Assembly (NCBI GenBank): GCA_026724425.1
Contig: JAIUCV010000352.1
Span: forward strand, 806,001 to 870,000
Direction: 5' to 3'
DNA: 64,000 nucleotides
From: Erythrophleum ivorense
Lineage: Eukaryota > Streptophyta > Magnoliopsida > Fabales > Fabaceae
The notes below the pieces were generated by a model. It had not been told where the DNA came from. It saw only the letters and a list, made by a program, of their open reading frames with translations, and made no database searches. The position numbers were made by a program, and so were the translations under genes. Shown piece after piece: positions 36,974-49,577 of the stretch; position 1 is the stretch's first letter, and each line of letters begins with the position of its first letter.

Positions 36974-39064
36974 CTACGACGAAGCCTTCTTAGCCGTGGC
37001 GAGACTCCCTCCTGTGACTACATTATCCAAATTTCACCCTCTACACTCCAAATCTCATCTTAGAAACACTCCAGGTCCACCTTCCCTTATTTTTATGTGA
37101 TTCTAATGGTGTTTATCTACCCTATTTACCCATCAATCTGTCCATTACCATTGCAAAACTTAAATACTACTTCCTACTTGCCCAACTAGCTCATATCAGC
37201 AAATTCATGAATATATGACAGCAAGAACACATGCATTAGCAGCAATTAACATCCCATGCACATTCCATAGAGATTCCATTCAACAATAGCTTATGTCCAC
37301 ATCCAAGGCATCATATGACTACAATTCCCATATGGTAATCCATATCACAATTTCAACAAAACTATATATATGATACTATAAGTTCATACATTAATATTCA
37401 ACTCAAATGAGACTTAGATCCTTAACGGTTACATTTCAATCAAACAAAATATGAACGCCTACACTTGGCAACATGAATACATGATGATGCTATGTAAACT
37501 AATAACAAAATTGCATCTCTACTAATAAGCCAGCCTAAGTGTAGCCTTCTCCCATATGTTGGAGCTCATGGATTTTCATCCACTTGCTTCCCTTTATCCT
37601 TACCCAAAGAACCTTCACCTGAAATGTTAATCCCATGAAACGGGGTGAGATATAAATCTTAGTAACCAAGGCAATTCCATCATATATCCAGTTTAATTAG
37701 CATATATGCATAAATCAAAATCAACATCAGAATCATATCCATCATACCAATAAATGAAATAATTAGGCTATCATAATTACTATCCCTACTAGCAATCATA
37801 TTATCACATGTTAAAGGCCATTAACACCCGGGAGAGGCCCGTCCACGGCACCCACACTCTATTGAGCACAACCGGGGCTCAGTGCATTTAGGTTTGATCA
37901 TAACCTGGTGCTCGATCGAAGCACATGCACGGGTGACAGTCGCACCACAGCTCCACCATGGACTCACAAGGTCCGATCATAATTCAACAGATAGCCAACC
38001 AATTCATTCAACATTTCAAATCATTCATATACAGCAACAGATGAAATTAAATCAGATATATACATGGAATTAATATAAACCCCAGTTACCTCACTCGTAG
38101 ACAAATTTGCAACAGCCATCACAAATCCCAAATTCGGATTAGAGTGTCCTTCATCAGAAAACTCAATATTTCCACCCAAAATCCTAAGCAAATTCGTACA
38201 GAATTAATACCCATTTATATAAATCAGCTATGGGGGTCTCAAATTAACAAATGAAGCATCGAAATGGAGGGTTTAAACTTACCCAAGGTCAGCCCTAACC
38301 TCAACCTACGAATTTCACCAAGAAAATCCCCAAATTTCCACATTTCAGATTTTGGGTAAGGTGAAAATACTCCAAATGAAAAACTAATCAGACCAAATTA
38401 AAGAGAAAGATGAGGGGATTAAGTTCTATAAATATTACCATGGCTGAATCTTGTTTTAAATGTGAGAAAATGCAGAATTCTTGCCCCCTACCCTAGCCTC
38501 CTTCTCAACCTCCGAATTTTGCTTCTTGAGTTTCAGCAAATGAGAAAGTAGCTGAAGCATTAGGGTTTTAAGTGGGTTTAAGTTGGGTCAAAGATGGGTC
38601 ATGGGTTGCTCCAAGGCCCAACTTCATTTAGGCTTCAGATTTTAGCTTATTAGGCCAGTTTTAAAGTGTTGGGCTGTAGAATTTTGTTGGGCCAGTTCTT
38701 ATGTATTGGGTTGCTGAATTTTAATTAAGTTTGGGCCAAGTTTGAAGAGCTCAAGAATTTGGGTCTACACAAGGATTATTGGGGCCACTTAGAAGAGTCT
38801 ATATAAGGTTGATTTTGGGCCTCCATCACACTAAATTGGGTTGGGTCTGCACCTAACCCATTGGTCCTCCATTAGCCTCTTATCACGGCCTCCTACATTA
38901 ATTTGGGCCTAGATGAAATTTCTCTCCCAATTAAATCTCAAACCCATATTAATAAATTTACCTTTCTAATATCTCCATTTACTTAACTTGCCTAATTATC
39001 CCATATTAATTATTCCTAATTATCTAATCCGTGATTAACACCTTAATTAATTATGGGTGTTACA
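36974..39064. repeat. R2 LTR, left-truncated copy
   Basis: This 2.1-kb stretch matches 54775-56828 nearly base for base (about 95% by eye), including GAGGCCCGTCCAC near 37835, CTCGATCGAAGCACATGCAC near 37911 and the terminal AATTAATTATGGGTGTTACA. It lacks the first 750 bases of the full R2 LTR; the break falls within the GC-box array of that family, keeping only the last unit. The right flank is CATGA in R1 LTR sequence. No coding sequence. Confidence 0.85.
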
Positions 39065-40243
39065 CATGACCTTCATTTCTTACACTACTTGACTCATCTA
39101 GACATGGTTAGACAAATGTGAGGGAAAAGTGAGATCTAAAGAATCCCAATAGCTCTTTACCCTTTCAAACATATATATAAGGATGTATTTACATGTCAAA
39201 GAATGTATGCGTGCCATAAAAACTCTCATGAACATACATAGATCAATTTCCTTATCATACGAACTCATACATATCAAACATAGGCTCTAGGGGATGTTGG
39301 TTTAGCCTCATCCAATTTCCTTGGGACTTTTGGATTTGCTTCATCCACTTTAAAGAAAATTTTGACTTAGTCTCACTCATTCTTGAGACTTTTTAGCTCA
39401 TCCTCACTTATTCTAAGAAACTTTTGGCATAACCACATCCCTTCAAGCCTCTTTGCACTCAAAATCACATTTCAAGAAACATAATGGTACCATATTATGT
39501 AATCAATAGGTAAAAAAATATCTCATATCTCAAACATACACACAAGCATCCAATGACAAGCAAACATATAGGAAATGCATGTAAGAAAGGTTAGAGATCT
39601 ACCTTGAAGCAAGAACATAAACTTTTCCCCCTTGGTTACTCCTTCTCCTTTTCATCTACACACATGCAATGAGGTAAAGCTTGATTCTCTTGGCTTAGAC
39701 ACATGAAATGAGTCATAATTACATCATTAGAGCAAGTTCTAACTTTACACAAACTCTATGCATGCTTACTTTGTATAATGCCACCAATATGGTTCCATAA
39801 AAGGGAACAAGGAAGCAACCCTTAGAATTCATGATCTAGGCTCTAATCTCTCATTCATTCTAAATCTCTTGACTCCATTTAGACTCATTGAAGTCACCAT
39901 AAGTTCAATTCAAGGAGCTAAATACTAGGTTGCTTCTTTATATCTATAAAGGGGTTTAAACTTCTATCTCATAAACATAGTTTCTAAATTCAAAAAAAAT
40001 GCTTCCCTTGATGTTCACTAATCATATATAGATCATTCTCATCCTTAGAATTAATTAAAACTCTCCCTAGGTGCCTAAACCTTGCCTTAGCCGAAACATG
40101 CTACATGGTAAGCATTCATGGAGTTTTGTTTGATTTTCTTTAGGAAATTGGCACTTGTAAAGTTTCCTAGATATCTTATGATCTCATACTTACTCTTACA
40201 TATGTTATGATTATCATTAGAAAGCTTCAAAATTGGCTAAGTG
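39065..40243 (-). repeat. R1 LTR, middle segment, host of later insertions (part 1)
   Basis: Matches R1 LTRs from about their position 1440 onward (AAAGAATCCCAATAGCTC at 39137; GATTTGCTTCATCC near 39340). It continues at 43805 and 48348 after two inserted solo LTRs. Together these pieces make the R1 LTR that split the Tekay pol gene; its first 1.4 kb are missing. Confidence 0.7.
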
Positions 40244-43200
40244 TGTAATATTTGATTTTCTAAAAATGAAAGAAAATTGTGAGAAACGTAATGTACAATT
40301 CCCCATAAATGAACAAAATTCATCGGATACAAAAAGAAGTCCTCCGAAATGACTTAGTTAAGGTTTTAAAAAATTTGGATAGCATTCTAGACTCCTAAAA
40401 ATGAGAATCCCAAGCTCATAGAAAATATAAAATAGAGGTAAAATGAAGAAATGAAATATAACGAAAGATTGACAAAACGTAAGGGCATTTTCGTCATTTT
40501 CAACAAATTTTGGAATTTTCATAGGAAGGCTTTTTAAATGAAAGTTTTGAGTTCTCCAAGGTTCTCAGAGGCTTTGAAAACCATGGGAAGCCTCGGGACA
40601 GCTGAAGCCCCTCCGGTAGAACGTTTTCTAACAGCGATGAACTTGAACTTTGATAGATTTGTTTATGAAGGTTTTAGCTCCGATTTGAGTGATTCCAAAG
40701 GAATTTTACTAAATTAGGAACCTAAATTTTATAATGAAAAGAAGGTTCTCAAAAAGGAGCTAAAATGAGTCAGAAATGAAAATGCCAAGAATGAAGCGCA
40801 AAATTAGAATTTTTGAAAAGTGGTTCTTAAATCCTTCTATATATATGATGTGCCCCACCTCCTCACTTCACTTAGCCACACTTGTTTCTACCCTAAACTA
40901 GAGAAAAACCCTAAGGTATGAGACACACAAGAGGAGAAGAAGAGGAGGAGAAAAATAAGATAGAAAAAGGTATGGATTTTCTTAATTTTTTCATGCCTTC
41001 TCTTTAGTAAACCCTCCTTCTCTGTTTCCCTTTCTTTTCTATGATTTTATTGAAGTTTATGGATCTTCTTTAAGGGAAGAAAAATGGAGAAAATTCGGAT
41101 TTGAAGAGAGGAGGCCAAGAAAAGTGAGAATGCAAGCAAGAAATGCCATGGAAACAAGGTAAAATCTTTATCCTATGGTAGCTACTCCTTCCCCCTTCTT
41201 CTCCCCTATTTCACCCCATGTATGTAGCTACAAGAGGGCTTGAATTTTGGCTAGAACCAAGGGTGAATTCTAGGAATTTAAGGGAGGAGAGTAAGAATAT
41301 GCAAAGAAATTCAAGTAAAAACTATTAGATTTCAAGATAGGAAGGCTAGGTTTTGATTGCAACCTTGAACTCTTCCATGAATCCTAGCCATATTTTATGA
41401 TGTTTAAGAGTTCATGTAAGCTCCTAAGATACCAAGAGAGCTTCCTACATAATTCTCCCATCAAATGAGGCAAAGAAACTCCATTAGTGCCATATGGAAG
41501 CATAGCTTTGGCCAAGAAAAGTTCATGCACTTAGAGAGTGTTTTTAATTCCTTCCAAGCTTAGTTTTGTATCATGTATGATGGAGAGTATGAAAGGAAGC
41601 CTTAGAAAAATTGAAACCATAAAAAGTGACATGGCCTTATATGTTCCATATTATGGCTTAAAGAAAAAAACACCTAACTAGGCTCCTTGATTTGATTGTT
41701 TGATGACTCCAACAGGTTATATATGAAGTCAAGAATCATAAATAGATGGAGAGAATAGGGCTAAGATGATGTTTTCTTAAGTTGCTTCATTAAGTACATT
41801 ATGGAACCATAAAAGACCCCTATAAGTCACCTAACTTTACTAGTGAATATATGGCCTTAGAATTTGATTCAAGAGTAAAATTAGCTTCCATATGATGTAT
41901 CTAGGCCTAAAAAAAAAATGATCTCCACCTTCTTGGGTGTGTGAGGTCAAGAGAAAGGACTCAAGGTTCAAGGAAAAAGTGTGTAAAAGCAAGCAAGGTA
42001 GCTTTCTCTACCTTTTCTCATGCATGAATGTGTGCTTACATTGTCTTTGAATGTGTGTGTATGTGTTTTAAGCTATGAAAAAGTATTTTAGTATGAGCTT
42101 TTATTCCATGGTATCATGATGATGTTTTATGGACCAAAATGATGTTTAATATGCTTGCCTTAGTTTGCTTGAGTATGGAGAAGCCAAGAACCCTCTAGCC
42201 ATCATGAGGATGAGCCAAGAACCCTTAAACTTGGTTGAGACAAAATGAAAAGTCTCTTCAAGAGTGAGGTTAACTCCTAAAAGTAAGGTTAAGTCAAGAC
42301 CTCTTAAAGAAAATGGGTGAGACAAGTCTAAAATCCATAAGTGAATGAGTGAGGCTAGTCCACTCATTTGGTAAGCCTATGTATGCTATGTATAACTTGT
42401 TTAAATGTCAAGGATGTTTCTTGAATGCTCACATATGTTAATATATCCATGCATGCATTTTCAAGGCTTGTTTTGCATACTTTATGTGTGATTGAAAGGG
42501 AGATAAGCTATTGGGATTCTTTGAATTTTATTCCCTCCTTTCCAATGTCTTAACATGCTAGATGGAGCAATTGAGCAAGATAATGAAAGCCCTCAAGCCT
42601 AGAAGAAGGAGATTGACATCAAAGTGCATGAAAGTGTCTAGTTTTATCCCTTTTGTATCCATACACATGGCATATGATGTAATCCCATGATAAAATTGTT
42701 ATGTAATTATATGAACATGTGTAAATATCCAAATGTATTATGTATATATGAGTTTTAGTGCTAAATGAGTGATAATGTGCATTTTGGGTAGTAAATGGCA
42801 AGATCAACATTTGAAATCTTGTGTATGGCATGGGGTGAAAGAGTGAGTTTTTGATTTCTGGGTTTATGCACCTTTGAGACAAGTTTAGAAAGTCATTTTG
42901 GTACATTCCCATGTGCTCAAGTGGTCATGGTTGCCTTAGAACTTGAAATGGACCATTTGGACCCCTTTGATGACATAAAATGAGCCATTTTGCAATCCAA
43001 TGTCAAGATCTAACTAAATGAACGAATCTGCTCATGAAATTTGGCACACATGTAAATCTTATCTAGAGCTTTTTAGGAACCTAAAGATCAAATCATTTAG
43101 AGCTCTGTGAAATTAATTATGAATTTCCAAAATTGCCATTTTTTTGTTAAATTGATACAGATACTATTCATATAGTCAGAAATTTGAGTTGTGTCATTCG

Positions 43201-43804
43201 TGGGCCAAATGATATCTAATACTCATGAAATTTTACAAGAATAAACTATACATGATAAGCTTTCCATGACCACCAAGATCACCCCAATTGGACCTTTGAG
43301 CAGGGAGATATGAATTTTTGAAGTTGGAGATTAGTACTAGGGATGACAGCTAACCTCTGGTATTGTTCCATTAGTTTCTAGTACCTAGTAGCCTCTGTCA
43401 TGGTCTAGATTTATTTTTATCATAAAGTAGACATCTGTAGCTTTCTAGAATGGTATAGTGTGCTTGATTTTGATTTTTTCAGCATTAGTTATGATTTTTC
43501 AAAATTCAGGATATCGAATTTAGAAACCAGTCTGAGGTTGTACTCTTGTGTTATGTGTATCTACTCCCTTTGCTCGAGGTATAGGCCACTTTTTGAGCCT
43601 GTTATAAGTTGTATTTATGTATTTAAATAGGAGGATGAGATGGATAAGTTCATATGGCCCACGAGACTCCAAAAGAAAAAATTTTCCTATGGCGAAATGC
43701 AATGTATTCATGATTTCCAATGCCAGCCTTCTTGCTTCATTGTGAATGACAAGGAATAAGACTTAGAAATGGCATGAGGTAAGCTAGATAAATATGGTGT
43801 TACA
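40244..43804 (+). mobile_element. Solo R1 LTR (S3), plus orientation, imperfect duplication
   Basis: A 3561-base LTR starting TGTAATATTTGATTTTC and ending AATATGGTGTTACA. It is opposite in orientation to E1 and E2. Flanks are AAGTG (40239-40243) and AGGTG (43805-43809), four of five bases identical; other R1 copies read AAGGTGCA at the equivalent place, so the left flank has probably mutated. It sits inside an R1 LTR of the opposite sense. No gene. Confidence 0.8.
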
Positions 43805-44671
43805 AGGTGCACCAAAAACCCTAAGTCACGTAATTTAATTTCTAAAGCTTCTCTTTTAAAACTAATTGTATATTCTTAATTTCATGCTTGAAAACCCTTG
43901 TCTCTATCTTATTTTGGCTTGAATTTATTCCCTATTGAATGGGCCTTATGCTAGATGAAATTGTGCATGGAGGAAGCAACTAAGAAAAGCAAGAAAATCA
44001 TGGAAGTTTACCTTGATTTCATAGCTTTTTCAAAGAGCTTTCACTTGGTTCTAGCTTCTCCTTCAAATTCTAACTTCCTCCTATTGAACCAACCTCAAAT
44101 CAGTCCCAAATTAGTCATGAAAACTATGGGAGAAAAGTGGAGAAAGAGGAGAAGAAGATTGGTAAAGGAGAAAGCACGAAAAACTATGAAATTCTTACAC
44201 ATTTTGCTAGATTTCTCTCCTCCTTCTTCCCTCCATATTGTATGCTACTCTCATTTGCCCTTGGTTCTATTTTAGTCCAGAAAAGTTGGTCATAAGGAGT
44301 GGATAGAAGTGGGGACGTGCTTAAGAAGCTCAAGGGTCCATTTATATAACTTTTTAAAATTGCAATTTAGTCCCTCATCTTGGTTTTCTTTAATTTGGCC
44401 CATTTCAACTCCTTTTTTAGAACCATCTTTTTCATCATGAAATTTAGGTCCTTTAACTCATAAAATGCTTTTGATTTCACCCTTTCCGAACAAATTAGTT
44501 AAAACTTTGGTCAACTGACGTTCTAAAATGTAAACCAGAGGGGTTTTGGCTATTCTAGGAGTTTTTTATAGATTTTAGGGCTTTTGAGAACCCTAAGAAA
44601 CTCATTTTTCTCATTTAAAATTTCTCTTTTGAATTTCATAAAAGTTGCTCAAAATTATGAAAATGCCATTT
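43805..44671 (-). repeat. R1 LTR host segment (part 2)
   Basis: Continues 39065-40243 in R1 order (GTGCACCAAAAACCCTAAG, then the GAAAGTGGAGAAAGAGGAG zone), comparable to 18320-19190. The 106-codon frame at 43955 lies here; other R1 copies do not keep it open, so it is rejected as a gene. Confidence 0.7.
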
Positions 44672-47600
44672 GTAACGCCTGGTACATTGTACAATCACTG
44701 GAATAGGCCGGTTTGAAAAGCAAGTCCCCTGAGATGAGTGATTCAAGGCCAAATAAAATTTGAATAAAATTTTAAATAATAGAAAATAAGGATTTGAGCC
44801 TTGAGTTGCCCAAAAACTGGGGTCGGAGCGATTTAAAAAATTTGCCGAAAGGCCAGTGGCATTTTCGTAAATAAGTATAATTTTGGAAAAACACCTAGGA
44901 GGGCTTTTTGAATGGAAATTTTGAGTTGTCCAAGGTTCTCAAAGGCCCCAAAAATCATGGGAAGCCCCGGGACTGGTAAAGCCCCTCCGGTGTACTCTTT
45001 CTAACGTCGGTTGACCTGAACTTTAACCGATTCGTTCGGGAAGGTTTTAGCTCTGATTTGAGTGATTCCAAAGGTATTTTATTAAATTGCGAATCTAAAT
45101 TTTATAATGATGGTTCTCAAAAAGGAGCTAAAACGAAGCCGAAATGAAATTACCATTACGAAAGGGCAAAATTGGAATTTATGGTTTCTTGAATGTTCTA
45201 AAGAGTTCCACACTTTTCTCCCTTCTTATCCTCTTTAATGAGCACGACCCATTCTACCCAAAATACAGAAAATTTTCAGCTCTCTTAGGCACACCAAAGG
45301 GAGGAGAAAAAGAGGAAGAAAGCCAAGGAAAAACTAGGTAATTTCATGAAATTTCTTGCTCCATCTTCCTCCAATCTTGTTCTCCTCTCTTCCTCCTTTC
45401 TTTCCATGGATTTTTTGAATAACTTGGTTCTGATTTTGACTCCAATCTTGTTCTCCTCTCTTCCTCCTTTCTTTCCATGGATTTTTTGAATGATTTGGTT
45501 CTGTTTTTGACCCAGACCTAAGGGGAGAATTTCGAATTTGCTAAGGAGAAGAGAATGAAGGAGAAAGACACTTGAAAGCTCACTTGAACCCTAGGTAATC
45601 TTTGCTTTTTGTTGCATCTTCTCTTCCCCCTCCCTTTGTGTGTATTTCAGCCAAGAACAGAACCAAAGGAGGGGAGGATGTTCTGTCCAAATATAAGGAG
45701 GGAACAAGGGTTTTAGGCCATGGGGAGATGGAATATGGCAAGAAATTCTAAGAAAAACCAATAGAAAACAAGTTAGAAAAGTGTAGTGTTTTCTAGGGTT
45801 TTGCAAAATCTGATTTTGTGTGAATGTTTCCTTGGCTATTTGAATGTTTCCTTGAGCTCCTAAGACCTTTAGAAAGCCTCCAAAGTGGCTCTCCCATTAA
45901 GGAAAAATCACAAAGTCTATGAACCTCCATTATGGTGCACATTTCGGCCAAGCTAGGTTCATTAGGCTAGGGGATGTTTAAATTTGTTCTAGCCTTGTTT
46001 TGGGACTTTATATGAGGTTAGAAGATGGGAGAAACCATTAAGAAAAATTTAGGAGCCATAGATTGGGAAATGGCCTAATGGTGTCCATAATGGTGCTTTG
46101 TGAAGCAACTTGATTTTCCAATTGTGCAATTGAATGTGTGATGGCTCCAAGGACCTTAAATGAGTCCAAGAAGTCTAGAAAGAATAAGAGAATGGAGCCT
46201 AGCACTTGAATAATATGAGTTGCTTTAACAGGCCATTTATGGAACCAATATGTCTATTGGAACCAAGTGTGTAATAAGCTTTAGTTTAATGTCTTGGCTT
46301 GCTTCAAATGTGTAATTGTGTGATGTTTGTAGTGTCTAAGCCAAGAGAACCCTACTCCACCTAAGTGCTCTTGTGAAACCAAGGAGGGGAAGGAAATTGC
46401 AAAGTGAACTTGCATACATAAAAAGGTAGCTCTCCATCTCATTCTCTTTGCATTGTTGTGTGCATATGTATGTCTTAGTGTGCTTGCATGCATTCTTGAT
46501 GCTTGATAATATGCCACTTGATCCTTGTTGTGCAATGGTACCAATGTGTTGTCTTGAATGACTATGGTTGTGGAAAGAGCCCATAAGGGTGAGGTGATGC
46601 CAAAAGTCCCTTGATGAAGGTGAGGAGATGCCAAAAGTCTCATGGCATGGGTGAGACAAGGCCAAAAGTCCCTTGAATGGGTGAGGCAAAGTCAAAAGTC
46701 CTTAGGCAAAGAGTGACATAAATCTAAAAGTCCTAGAAATGAGGTGAGGCTAAACCAAAAGTCCCTAGAGCATGAAAGTAAGCTTGACATGTGAATGTAG
46801 CATGGAATGGAATTTATTGCACACTTTATGCTTGTATGGTTATGCATTTGGTATATGTATGCCTTAAATGTGGTGTGAATGGGTGTGTGAGCTATTGAGA
46901 TTCTTGGAATCTCACCCCCCCTTTCCCCTTCATCCTTGAATTGTCTAGGTGGTGTTCCAAGTCAAGGAAATGCAAGCTAAGGACATTGAACATCTTTGTG
47001 TTGGTGTATTATGTACTTTAAATGGTGGTTAAATTGTAAAGTAATGATGTATGTAATATTTTTGTGATGTAAGACCATGGACAAGTGTAAAATGATGTAT
47101 GAATATGATGCAAACTTTATATGACACTAAATCAATAGTATTGTGCAAATTGGCTCTTGGATGGCTTGATGTAACTATGCATAAATAGATGTTGAGAGAC
47201 CAAAATAAGTTGCATGAGGTTTGGGATCACTTGGGCAGCCTCCACAAGTCATATTTGTGCTTTGAAACTTGCTCAAGGGGTGCCAAATTCAAGAAGAGGC
47301 TATTTGGTGCAAAGTGACTCTTGGTAGGAAACAAAAATGACCATTTCATGAGGCTATGTCACTTTTTTGTCCAAATGAACTCTTCTTGACCTGAAATTTG
47401 ACATGCATTTAGATCTTATTGAGAGCTTTTTGAAAAGCTGAAGTTGGTAATTTTTGGAGGTCTGTGGAATATTTAGCGAATTGTTGAAATTGGAAAATTT
47501 TCTGGTTTTGGTCCTTGGTACTGTAGCACTGGTCCGAAATTGAATTCTGTCACTCATGGAGCAAAAAATGTTCAATTGCCACGAAATTTCATTCAAAGAA

Positions 47601-48347
47601 ACTAGACATTCACAGTGGCTTGTTACAACTGGAAGCACCTCATTTGGAGTTCTAGAGAGGGAGATATGAATTTTTGAACATTCTGTCCAGTATCAGGACC
47701 CTTACCCAACCTGATGTACTGTTCCATTGAATTTCGAGACTTTGGGTACCTGAACTGGTCTGAAAGTATTTTTTTCCTCTAGCTAACATCCACATATTTC
47801 CATATTGGTATCATTTACATAGATTGGATTTTTGTGGAATTAATTGGACATTTTCAAAGTTTGTTACAGAATCTGTGACAGCATCAGGAGGCAGTTTGAC
47901 CCCTGGATATTTTCGGATGTCAAACGCCCTCTATGATGGGTGTTATGGCCTGTACATATTTTTTCTGTGAAGTAGACATCCGTAGCTTTCCAGAATGGCC
48001 AAGAATGTGTGATTTTGATTTTTCTAGAATTAGTTATGATTTTTCGAAATTGTACCAGAAAGGGGCCAAATCTGGCCGAAAATAAACCTCCATATTCTAG
48101 GTTCCATTTCGGTTTCCATAAGTTGTGGGCATGATTTTATGACGCAAATGAGTTGTATACATGTAATTAAATATGGAAAAGTATAGTATGGGGTCACTTG
48201 ACTCACACGGCATGGAACGGAATTTCCATACTCGATGCAACGCAAAAATAACAAATATTTTAATGCTATTTTCTTGCCTCTTATATGTATTGATTGATAT
48301 GAGGTATAAAGGTAGCATAGAATGAGCTAAGAAATTATGGTATTAGA
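44672..48347 (+). mobile_element. Solo R1 LTR (S4), plus orientation, duplication CCATT
   Basis: A 3676-base LTR from TGTAACGCCTGG to AAATTATGGTATTAGA (terminal CA decayed to GA). CCATT is present at 44667-44671 and 48348-48352, a perfect duplication. It is in opposite orientation to the R1 LTR it interrupts. It carries a well-kept 31-bp minisatellite at 46584-46769. Frames of 119-120 codons at 46281-46695 are the minisatellite read through and are not genes. Confidence 0.85.
46584..46769 (+). repeat. 31-bp minisatellite in the S4 LTR
   Basis: AAAAGTC recurs at about 46602, 46633, 46664, 46694, 46726 and 46757, a period of 30-32 bases over six units. Each unit has a GGTGAG(G/A)C-like part followed by CCAAAAGTCCCTTG. 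The same array, reverse-complemented, occurs at 63402-63587. More diverged forms lie at the equivalent place in E1, E2, S1 and S3. Confidence 0.8.
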
Positions 48348-48533
48348 CCATTGGCCTTTCATCTATTTTTATTTGGCCTTTCGGTTCTGATTTTCGGACA
48401 TCTTTAGCCTTGTATCCTCATTTCAATTATTTAGATTATTGTTCTAATTTTATTTAGCCTCTAATCATTTAATCTATGGGATTTCCTTTTATAATCTCCT
48501 TGGTTTAAGGTTTTTAAGACATCTGAGTATTAC
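48348..48533 (-). repeat. R1 LTR host segment (part 3), right end
   Basis: Matches the last 190 bases of R1 LTRs (TTTGGCCTTTCGGTTCTG, later TATGGGATTTCCTTTTATA). It ends near CATCTGAGTATTA, a decayed version of the R1 end CAGATGTTACA. Pol coding sequence resumes directly to its right. Confidence 0.65.
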
Positions 48534-49577
48534 GCTATGCTTCTAGGCAACTTAGACCTTGTGAGGATAATTATCCCACTTATGATCTAAAGTTAGCTGT
48601 TGTGGATTTTACCCTTAAGATTTGAAGGCACTATGTCTGTGGTGCACAATTTGAGGTATATAGTGACCATAAGAGTTTGAAGTATTTGTTTGACCAAAAG
48701 GAACTTAATATGAGATAAAGGAGATGGATGAAGTTCCTTAAAGATTATGATTTCTCCTTAAAGGATTATCAAGGAAAGGTGAATGTAGCCGACAATACTT
48801 TGAATAGGAAATCTATTCATATGGCAATGATGGTGCTTAGGGAATAGAGGTAGACTAAGGAATTGAAAGATTTGAATTTGTCCGTGACTGTGCACCCTAG
48901 TAGCCTTCTTTTGGGTGAGTTGAGGATAGAGAGTGATTTTAGAAAGAGATCTAAAGAGGCCTAAGAGTTAGATGAACATTTGGGCAGGGCTAGAGAGCAA
49001 TTGGAGAATGGAGAAGTTAAGGATTTTGACCTATCTAGTGATGTCTTAGTGAGATATCAGGGTAGAGTGTGCATACCTAGAGATGAGGAGATAAGAAATT
49101 TAGTGCTATCTGAAGCCCATAAGAGCAAGTCCACCATTCATCTAGGCACCACTAAGATGTATAGAGACCTTAAGAAAAGATTTTGGTTGCCCGGAATAAA
49201 GTTGGATATATTAGATTTTGTTGCTAAGTATTTGGTTTGTCAGAAGGTTTAGATTGAACATTAAAAACTCATAAGTTTATTACACCCTTTAGAGATTCTA
49301 GAATGGAAATATAATAGTATATCTATGAGTTTTGTGATGGATTTGCTTAAGACATTCTTAGGTTATGACACTATTTAGGTGATTGTAAATAGAGTAACAA
49401 AATTTACTAACTTTCTACTTATTAGAGCTACATGTCCTCAAGATAGACAAGCCTAACTTTATGTTCGAGAGATTGTGAAGTTGTGTGATGTCCTTGATAG
49501 CATTGTGTTAGATAGACACCCCAAGTTCACATCAAAATTTTAGTGGTCTTTATAGGAAGCTTTTGGTGTCCTTTTTA
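48534..49577 (+). pseudogene. Tekay/Del-like Ty3/gypsy pol, 3' half (RNase H, integrase)
   Basis: This resumes the pol gene broken at 36733. RNase H text starts at YASRQLRPCEDNYPTYDL (48537-48590) and includes VYSDHKSLKYLF. A linker leads to the integrase zinc-binding region: the RVCIPRDEEIRNLVLSEAH strand, then the HLGTTKMYRDLKKRFWLPG block and a CC pair of which the first Cys is Tyr (AKYLVCQKV). The integrase core keeps VIVNRVTKF and DRHPKFTSKF, but the first catalytic Asp region reads MSFV in place of MDFV. It stops at EAFGVLF near 49577 with no chromodomain or 3' LTR. Several Trp-to-stop and Gln-to-stop changes are present. Only about 20 residues appear to be lost between the two halves. 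Confidence 0.85.

Noticed and set aside
36656..37063. 135-codon frame, the longest in the left two thirds of the window.
   Set aside because: It starts in the RNase H region of Tekay pol, crosses an insertion junction and ends in the R2 LTR.
43955..44275. 106-codon frame with basic residues.
   Set aside because: It is part of an R1 LTR; equivalent positions in other copies contain stops.
46281..46695. Repetitive 119-120-codon frames, with a near-identical frame at 63473-63772.
   Set aside because: They read through the 31-bp LTR minisatellite; similarity reflects the shared repeat and not protein conservation.
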